In this document: in pieces, positions 1-6,759 of the stretch
How the letters are laid out: each line of letters starts with the position of its first letter
Numbering within the stretch: the first letter of the stretch is position 1
Assembly: GCA_037131145.1 (NCBI GenBank)
Contig: JBAXRP010000245.1
Location: forward strand, 1 to 6,759
Reading direction: 5' to 3'
Source: CAIVAT01 sp037131145
GTDB taxonomy: Bacteria > Bacteroidota > Bacteroidia > Bacteroidales > FEN-979
DNA length: 6,759 nt
Program-made: the position numbers and the translations under genes
Notes under the pieces: generated by a model
Databases searched by the model: none
What the model was told of the DNA's origin: nothing
The model's input: the letters and a program-made list of their open reading frames with translations, nothing else

Positions 1-113
1 CCATCGCCGAAATTCCAAATCCATTGAGTTATGTAACCTGACGAACAGGTTGAATGGTTGATAAACCTGATAGAATCGTTGGAACAATTGGTTCCGGCGG
101 TGTTGAAATCGGC
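1..113 (-). other. PKD domain 17, cut by the window edge
   Basis: The N-terminal half of a further PKD unit is present: linker PPIADF, early Cys in GTNCSND, strand IRFINHS and the turn WIWNFGD at the very edge. It is otherwise a normal member of the array, which shows that the protein and probably the PKD array continue beyond position 1. Confidence 0.9.
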
Positions 114-3100
114 TATCGGCGGCGGTTTTACATTAATGGCGTGGGTGATGGAATTTTTACAACCGCTGGTATCTGTGACCGTAAGAGTTACATTAACCGT
201 TCCTGAAGTAGGGTAAACATGGCATGGGTTCTGATCGTAAGAGTCAATGGAACCATCGCCATTCAGATCCCACGCGAAGGCGGTAATTGCGCCAATATTT
301 GTAATAACGGTATTGACGAGAAAACAGGTGGTATCGGAAACGCAGGACAAACCGGCGGTGAAATCAACCGCTGGCAAAGGCAATACCGTAACCTGAGATG
401 TAAGCGTATCCCGGCATCCGTCGGTGTTTGCAACGATTAGCGAAACAAGGTAAATCCCTGGATTTGTAAAAATATGGATTGGATTTTGCAACTGCGACAA
501 ATTGCTCGGTCCCGAAAGCGGATCGCCGAAATTCCAATCCCACGATATAAGAGAAGTTCCGCCGTTCTGATTGGTCATATCGTTAAACTGAACCGGACCG
601 ACACATAAAGAGGATACGGCAAAATCGGCAATTGGCGCAGATTTTATAAGGATTTGCTTTGTTGCCGAAGTTGGCGGACAATTTCCGGTTGTAGTAATGG
701 TAAGGGTTACATTGTACGGACCCGGATTGATAAAGGTATGCGTTGGGTTTTGCCCCAGAAAATCGCCGGTTCCATCGCCAAAATTCCATTTCCATTCAGA
801 TATCGTTCCCTGATAAATAGTTGATTCATCAGTAAAATGAACGGCTTCGCCTGAACATGGACTTGAATTACTGAAATTTACCATTGGGAGCGGCACAACC
901 GTTATTTTTTTGACGGTATCCTTACGACAGGAATTAGAGTTGGTAACGGTGAACTGCACAAAATAATCGCCGGCGCTGCTATATTGATGAACCGGATTTT
1001 CGAGGGTTGATGTATTAAATACCCCCGACGATGGTTCGCCGAAATTCCAAAGCCATGATAGGTTTGTCCCAGAAGTTTGGTTCGTAAAATGGGTCTCGCT
1101 TCCGAGGCATGCCGTATCGGCAATAAAATTGGTTGCAGGTAAATCATTTACGGTAATTGTTTGAGATACCGAGTCGGCGCAACCTCTTTCATCAATCACA
1201 ATAAGTTTCACGGTAAATATTCCTGCCGAGGCATACACATGACCCGGGTTCTGAATGGTTGAATGCGCTGAAAGATCGCCAAAATCCCAATTCCAGGAGA
1301 CTATATTACCGAAAGCGGGAGCTGACTGATCAGTGAAATTTACTATCTCCTTAATACATTTTGAAACGGGATCGGAGATGAAGGCAGCCGTCGGTGCGCG
1401 GAAATTGTAAAATGGTTTGGTGATATAGTTTTCGCAACCATTAGCATTTACAACGGTTAAAGTCACCGGATAGGTTCCTTCGAGAAGATAAGAATGAACG
1501 GGATCATTCAACGTTGAATGTGGCGTTCCATCGCCAAAATTCCAATCCCATGAAACAATTGATATTGAACCCTGCGCCATTGATATATCCCTGAATTGCG
1601 TTGGATCGGGGAAACAGTTGGGACGATCGAAATCCCAGTTTGCCTGCGGCGGATATGAAACCTCTATGGGCTTGCCGATATTGGAAGTACATCCATTTCC
1701 GTTGGTAATGGTAAGCGTTACATATTTTGTGCCTACGCTGGTATAGATATGAATCGGATTTTGATCGGAAGATGTATTTGACGCCGATCCCGGATCGCCG
1801 AAATCCCAGCTCCAAGCCGAGATGAAGTTTCCCGCTGAAACTGACAGATCCTGAAATTCCGTTGCCACACCCTGACAAGGTTGATTTACAGTAGCGAAAT
1901 CAGGAACAGGTTTGCTAACGGTAACCGGCAGATCAAGAGTATCGGAACAGCCATTGGCATTGGTTACAATCAGCCTGGTTGAGTAGGTTTGGGTAACGGG
2001 CGTATAATAGATATGACAAGGGTTTTGCTGCGTTGAAAAATTCTGAACGCCCGACGCCGGATCTCCGAAATCCCAGAACCACGATTGAATTGAAACCCCG
2101 GAACCCACAGAAGCGTCGGTAAAACAAACTTCGTCGCAATTACTTATGGTATAGCTGAAACTTGCAATTGGCTTTTCAGCGAGAATTACCTGTTTGATTA
2201 TGGAATTCTGGCAACCATTGATATCAAAAACGGTGAGCGTTACATAATAAATGCCGGTATTTGCGTACTGATGAGCCGGGTTTTGAGTATTGCCATAGTT
2301 TCCGTCTCCAAAATCCCAAAGCCACGAACTAAGCTGATTGCCGCCAATGATTGTTGACAGATCGGTAAATTGAGTCGGGACGCCGGGAGTGAAACAATTC
2401 TGACCTCCGGTTTGATTCCATGAAAAATTGGCAACAGGACGGTCATGCACTGTCACCGGTTTAACAATAGTTGAAATACAACCATGAAGCGATGTAACAA
2501 TCAGCGACACATTGAATGTACCGGCAGATATAAATGTGTGAACGGGCCACTGAACATTGGAAGTTGGCGAACCATCGCCGAAATCCCATTGCCATGAAAC
2601 GATGTTGTCGCCCATGCAATAGGAAAGATTATTGAAATGAGTAGGCGAATCCTTGCAAACAGTATCGGCGGTAAAATCTGCCACCGGACTTGGACTAACG
2701 CTGATGGTTTGCGTATTGCAGCTCGAACAGTTGGCGGCGTTGGTTACGCACAGCGTTACCGGATATAATCCCGGAGTTGTATAAATATGCGTTGGGTTTT
2801 GCAATGTGCTGGTTGGAGTAAAATCGCCAAAATCCCAGTACCAGGAAATCACGGGACTTCCCGAACCGCTTGAAAAATCGGTAAAATAGGTGGTCTGATT
2901 TGCACATGCCGGATTGAACTGGAACATAACCGTTGGCAATGGATGAACATTCACAAACTTTGTATAGAAGTTTGAACATCCGTTGGTATCAGTCACGGTA
3001 AGAACTACCACATATTGACCGGAAACGGCGTAAGGATGAATAACAGGATCGGTAAAACTACCGTAGGACATGGTATTGCCATCTCCAAAATCCCAATGCC

Positions 3101-6100
3101 AATGATTTATTAACGATCCGGGATCAACAGAAATATCATGAAATTCGGTGAACTCGCCCACGCAGCCTTCAGTTACATTGAATCCTGCTGTTGGCGAGGC
3201 AAAAATAACCACCTCCCGGATGAGCGAATCATAGCAAAGTCCGTTGTCATAAACTTTCAGTTTCACCTGATAAGTTCCGGGCGCGGAAAAAGTATGCGAA
3301 GGGTTTTGCAACAAAGAGGTATTCATGGGACCGGTAACCGGATCTCCGAAATTCCATTGCCACATAATCAATAATCCTGTTGAGGCATACGACTGGTCGG
3401 TAAAATGGGTTTCGCTTCCGAAACATGGCGAAGACCAGTTAAATGCGGCATTGGGCGATTTATCGTAATAAAACGATTTGGTAGCCGAATTATCACAGGT
3501 ATTCACGCCGGTTACTTTCAAAGTAACATGGTAAAGCCCCGGCGAGTTGTAAACATGCGACGGGTTTTGAATATAGGCATGGTTGGCTGCCCCTGAAGGC
3601 GGATCTCCGAAATCCCAAAACCAGAATGCCGGACCGCCGGCGCCCGACGACTGACCGGTAAATTTCACGGTATCGCTCGTACACCCCCAGTTATAGGTGA
3701 AATCAACCTGCGGAACCGATTTAACCAGAACCGGTTTTGTAATTCCTTCGGAACAACCGGTATTATCAAACAATTCAAGTCGCACGCTGTGCATCCCTGA
3801 ATAGGTAAATTGATGCAGCATAACCGGAATCCACGGTTGAACCGTAATGGGATTGAGGTCGTCAAAATACCATTTCCCGTAATCAACAACAGTTCCCGGA
3901 TTCAGTGAGTAACCGGTAAACCGGGTTTCGTCGCCCAGACAAACCGTGTCGGCTGAAAAATCAACCTGAATCACCGGATTTACATAAACGGTATCCATAG
4001 TATAATCGGTACATTCTGAGTAGTTTTTTACGGTGAGAGAAACATTATAACTCCCAACCATAATGTAAGTGTGAACCGGGTTTATTTCCGTTGATTGATA
4101 ACCATCGCCAAAATCCCACAGATACTCATAAATTCCCGAACCATTGCCGGTTGACTGATTGGTAAAATGAACCTCGAGGCTCTGGCAGATATTCTGAAAA
4201 GTAAACGCCGCGTGCGGAATCGAATCAATGCCGATGGTTATACTATCCTTCGCAACACAACCCTTGGTATCGGTCATGGTAATCACGTATGTTTCAGAAA
4301 ACACAGGGGTAATCAGCGGCTCAAGCTGGTCTGGATTAACGACTCCCGTTGTTGGCAGCCACGAATAGGTATAGGGATAGATTCCGCCGTAGGCGTCAAC
4401 ATTCATCTGAATGCTATTGCCTTTACAAACCGTTGAATCAACATTGTTGATGTGGACGAAGAGCTGGGGATTTTCCGGGAGAAATGCGCTGTCGTGAGCC
4501 AGACAGGTTCTCAAATCAGTCACAGTAAGATAATACCACAGATTTGGCGTGAGGTTATTAATCTGGTCTGTTGTTTCTCCATTACTCCAAAGATATGTGT
4601 AAGGCGGAGTTCCCTGCAAAGGAGTCGCTTTGATCCATCCATCGGCGCTTCCAAAGCAAACATCGTGCGTCTCGAAGTTGATTATAACCGGAGCTGGTTC
4701 GATGATTATAACCGTCCTTACAGCGGCGTTCATGTTGTTATCCGTCACCACGAATGTATAGTTGCCTGCGGGCAGATCCTGGATTCGGAAGGTAAATGGA
4801 GGAGAGCTCAGAATTGTTGTTTGTCCGTTATACACAACCGAATAAGGCGGAACGCCGCCGGAAATAGTGAGTTCGATCCAGCCATCGCGTTCGCCGAAGC
4901 AACTTATGTTTGATGAATCAACGGTTATAATCAAAGCCGCCGGTTGATACAAAGTAGTGCATTTTTTGTTGAAACAGTTATTTGCATCAACAACGCTGTC
5001 ACAATAAGCTCCTGCAAATAAATTCTGAATTGTAGAGGTTGTTGCGGCGTCCTGTTGAATAAGAATTCCACCAGAATCAAACCAAAAGTGTGTAAATGGC
5101 GGTACGCCGCCCGAAGCGCTGGAAGTTATTGATCCGTTGTTAAGACCGCTACCGGTTGGATTATTTACAGGATTAAAAATGATTGATATTGAATCGGGTC
5201 TGATAATCGGAACGGGAGTACACGACGATTTGCACCCCTTCGAATCCATCACGCCCAGATTGTAACTCCCCGGAGGCAAGCCTGTAAAGAAAGGAGAAGC
5301 GAGATATATACCCGACGGGCATTGAATTGTATAGACGTAAGGCGGGGTTCCGCCGGTTACGTTTTGGATGGTGATTTCTCCGACGTCGCCATTGGTGAAA
5401 CAATTGATATCCATTTTCGTGAAGGAAAAAAGAATTTGCAAAGGCTGTAAAATTGTGAAGCAGGTTTCCACAAAGCAACCTCTAAAATCGGTGACAGTTA
5501 CACAATATGTTCCGGCGCATAAGCCTGCGATGTTTTGCGCAGTTCCGATAATGTAGCCTGGTGTGGCTGAATTTTCCCATTTATAGGTATATGGCGCGGT
5601 TCCGCCGCTGGCAAAAACAGCCGCCACACCGTCGCAATCGCCGAAGCAATCAAGCATAGCCGTATAAGTTAATGTAGTTATTGCAAGCGGATTTGCCGGC
5701 TGGCTAATTGTTACTGTTTGCGACACCGGGCAATTATTCGAATCCACTACGGTAACAGTATAATCGCCGGGGCAAAGATTTATGATTTTAGCGCTTACCG
5801 GCGTTGTTTCGCTCGGTATCACAATGATATTGGAAGAGTTTTTCCAGGTAATGGTATAGGGCAGATTCCCTCCCGAAGCAGTAGCTGTGGCGGTTCCGTC
5901 GCAGGCTCCGAAGCAGGTAACATTTGTTGATATTACAGCAACGGCGAGCGCTGAAACTGTCACCGACGCTGTTTTGGTACAGGATTTCGCATCAGTTACG
6001 GTAACGGAATAGTTTCCTGGCGATAATCCTGATGCAGGATTTGTTGTTTGTCCGCCCGTCCATAAATAGGTATAAGGAGAATTACCTCCTGAAACGAGCG

Positions 6101-6759
6101 CTTCCGCCGAATAGGTAACGCAATTGGAGGAAGTTCTGAACCCGACGATTATCGGCGAAGGCTGGGGCATGACAACGGCAAATGGTTGCGGGCATCCGAT
6201 AGAGTCGGTTACCGTTACTGAATATGAGCCGGCAGTTAATCCTGAGGCTACATTGGTTGTACTTCCATTTGACCACAGAAAGCTATATTCCGGCGGATTC
6301 AGGTATGGCGTTCCGCCGGAAGGCGTTATTGTGATTGAGCCATCGCTGCCGCCGCCGCAGGAAACGGTATCGCGGGTGAAAGTGGCAGTGATTTGGGGGT
6401 TTTCATAAATAATGGCGCTGCCCAGCACAACGCCTCCACTTGCATCGGTAACAGTAACTGAATAGGTTCCGGGGTTCACATTGATCAGGCAGGATTGAGT
6501 TGAGTTATTACTCCAGTTATAACCGTAAGGCGTTGATCCTCCATAAGCAGTAACGCAGGTAGATCCATTGGTCATTCCAAAGCAAACAGTGTCGGGAGGA
6601 ATCGGTTGAATTGCCAGCGGCTCGATCAGGATGCAGGCTGTATCGCGGCAACCCTGCGAATCGGTTATGGTATCGCACCACGTTCCCGGCACTAACAAAC
6701 ACGCCATTGATGTTGTTGTGCCATTATTCCAATGATGCGTATATGGAGGAATTCCACCT
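1..6759 (-). CDS. Giant SprB-repeat/PKD-domain surface protein (internal fragment, both ends missing)
   Basis: Translating the minus strand from 6758 to 3 gives 2,252 codons without a stop. Repeat motifs run in register throughout, so there is no sign of a frameshift. The fragment holds ten SprB-type repeats (residues about 1-772), one Ig-like domain (773-849) and seventeen PKD domains (850-2252). It is rich in Thr, Ser, Asn, Gly and Val, with two or more Cys in most domains and no obvious membrane segment, as expected for a secreted beta-sandwich stalk. SprB and PKD repeats are known in Bacteroidota cell-surface adhesins such as the gliding adhesin SprB of Flavobacterium. By inference this protein is exported and displayed on the surface and used for adhesion, gliding or polymer binding, with type IX secretion as the likely route. 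The signal peptide and the C-terminal sorting domain that would prove this lie outside the window. No catalytic domain is visible. Repeat architecture alone does not identify a specific named gene. Confidence 0.96.
234..269 (-). other. EF-hand-like calcium loop inside PKD domain 16
   Basis: Where the other PKD domains have WDFGD, domain 16 has W followed by the twelve residues DLNGDGSIDSYD, then QNPCHVY. Asp1, Asn3, Asp5, Gly6, Ile8, Asp9 and Asp12 match the usual EF-hand or dockerin-type loop, with Asp12 in place of the more common Glu. Similar WDxNGDG loops are known in other PKD domains. Calcium binding is inferred from the loop residues. None of the other domains in this window has the full set. 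Confidence 0.7.
3708..3965 (-). other. PKD domain 2, degenerate signature
   Basis: This unit keeps the array register, the early Cys (DTVCLGDETRF) and the late Cys (NTGC). However, the WDFGDG turn is replaced by WYFDDLNP at 3872-3849, and the QNPxHxY motif is absent, with PWIPVMLHQFTYSG in that place. The Gly-Asp turn normally shapes the loop of the PKD fold, so this domain probably has a remodelled loop. The frame is intact and the neighbours are normal, so this is divergence and not a pseudogene signature. Confidence 0.75.
4212..4442 (-). other. Ig-like domain at the SprB/PKD junction
   Basis: This unit of about 77 residues starts near VDSTVCKGNS and runs through GGIYPYTYSWLP, then SETYVITMTDTKGC, ending in an SIPHAAF linker. 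It shares the early Cys, the PYTYSW core and the late TDxxGC with its SprB neighbours. It has a WLPTTGV segment and a long P-x-x-x-P-V-F-S-E-T-Y stretch in place of the short WSNGxTT...GxY form. Such GGxxPYTYxWxP domains are common in Bacteroidota surface proteins and are usually classed as Ig-like or SprB-related. Its C-terminal linker has the P-x-A-x-F form used between the PKD domains that follow, so it marks the switch between the two arrays. Confidence 0.75.
4443..6758 (-). repeat. Array of ten SprB-type repeats (first one partial)
   Basis: Ten units of about 68-89 residues follow the SprB pattern: C-F-G-x-x-D-G near the start, then GGxPPYTYxWSNGxTT, then GLxxGxYxVTVTDxxGC, then a short linker such as IxxP. 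Approximate plus-strand extents in protein order are: 1, 6758-6606 (partial); 2, 6605-6381; 3, 6380-6144; 4, 6143-5940; 5, 5939-5673; 6, 5672-5424; 7, 5423-5178; 8, 5177-4923; 9, 4922-4683; 10, 4682-4443. Repeat 10 is close to the textbook form (CFGSADGWIKAT, then GTPPYTYLWSNGETT, then LTVTD). Repeats 4 and 8 lack the CFG motif, and repeats 2 and 9 lack the late Cys. SprB repeats are found in adhesins moved along the cell surface by the Bacteroidota gliding machinery. That this protein supports gliding is inference only. Boundaries are placed by eye and may be off by a few residues. Confidence 0.9.

Larger units (their letters stand above)
1..4211 (-). repeat. Array of seventeen PKD domains (last one partial)
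   Basis: Each unit runs roughly as an N-terminal AxF...C, then xxFTDxS, W-x-W-[DN]-F-G-D-[GP], QNPxHxY, G-x-Y-x-V-x-L-x-V-T-N-x-N-G-C, and a linker such as PLPxA. Extents in protein order are: 1, 4211-3966; 2, 3965-3708; 3, 3707-3450; 4, 3449-3189; 5, 3188-2931; 6, 2930-2682; 7, 2681-2433; 8, 2432-2166; 9, 2165-1905; 10, 1904-1644; 11, 1643-1389; 12, 1388-1137; 13, 1136-885; 14, 884-630; 15, 629-372; 16, 371-114; 17, 113-1. The signature Trp codon recurs every 240-270 bases, about 256 on average. PKD domains are beta-sandwich modules that act as spacers or as protein and carbohydrate binders in surface proteins. Complete domains 1-16 all carry an early and a late Cys, a likely disulfide. The array continues beyond position 1. 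Confidence 0.95.

Noticed and set aside
1504..1878. Minus-strand frame of 124 codons with phrases such as LGLELGFRRSGIGVKYIFRS
   Set aside because: It is an out-of-frame reading of PKD 10 and 11. The same kind of shadow phrase (GFRRSG, FWRW) recurs under other PKD domains because the WDFGD codons repeat.
1..4120. Regularly spaced short DNA motif resembling tcgccgaaatccca, which could suggest a CRISPR or regulatory repeat
   Set aside because: The motif is the reverse complement of the W-[DN]-F-G-D codons of the PKD domains. Its spacing equals the domain length and it varies at synonymous sites, so it is coding.
4167..4436. Plus-strand 89-codon frame across the SprB/PKD junction, as a possible separate small gene
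   Set aside because: The minus frame is continuous through the junction with a recognisable Ig-like domain. The plus frame has no family resemblance.
4452..4913. Plus-strand open frame of 153 codons, the longest with an ATG and a stop
   Set aside because: It is antisense to SprB repeats 9 and 10, which read cleanly in the minus frame. Its product shows no recognisable domain. It is a shadow of the repeat coding.
5173..5478. Minus-strand 101-codon frame
   Set aside because: It is out of frame with the continuous open frame and overlaps SprB repeats 6 and 7. It has no domain of its own.
1..6759. Possible promoters, terminators, RNA genes or phase-variation repeats
   Set aside because: No intergenic gap exists. 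I saw no long homopolymer or short tandem repeat tract capable of phase variation, and no tRNA-like or hairpin-plus-T-run element that the coding frame would not explain.

Overview
The window lies entirely inside one very large coding region on the minus strand. Read in the frame whose codons start at plus positions 6758, 6755 and so on down to 5, all 2,252 codons are open. There is no in-frame stop and no start that can be assigned, so the N-terminus lies beyond position 6759 and the C-terminus lies beyond position 1. The other frames are broken repeatedly by stops.

The product is a modular, repeat-built extracellular protein typical of Bacteroidota (gliding or surface-adhesin type, usually exported by the type IX secretion system). 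From N to C, residues about 1-772 of the fragment (6758 to 4443) are ten SprB-type repeats, the first one cut by the window edge. Residues about 773-849 (4442 to 4212) are one Ig-like domain at the junction. Residues about 850-2252 (4211 to 1) are seventeen PKD domains, the last one cut. The PKD signature Trp falls every 80-90 codons without interruption. Bacteroidota is inferred from the SprB repeats, from the long PKD arrays with FGDPxSGxxNxS loops and QNPxHxY motifs, and from the moderate GC content.

There is no intergenic DNA, and I see no RNA gene, mobile element, CRISPR array, promoter or terminator. The repeats are clearly homologous as protein but well diverged in both protein and DNA, so this looks like an old array rather than a recently amplified one. 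The most interesting detail is in the cysteines. Nearly every domain carries a standard Cys pair, and three different extra pairs appear or disappear together in particular repeats (PKD 9 and 16; SprB 1, 6 and 8; SprB 5 and 6), which predicts domain-specific additional disulfides. PKD 16 also carries a complete EF-hand-like calcium loop in place of the usual WDFGDG turn, and PKD 2 has lost that turn.
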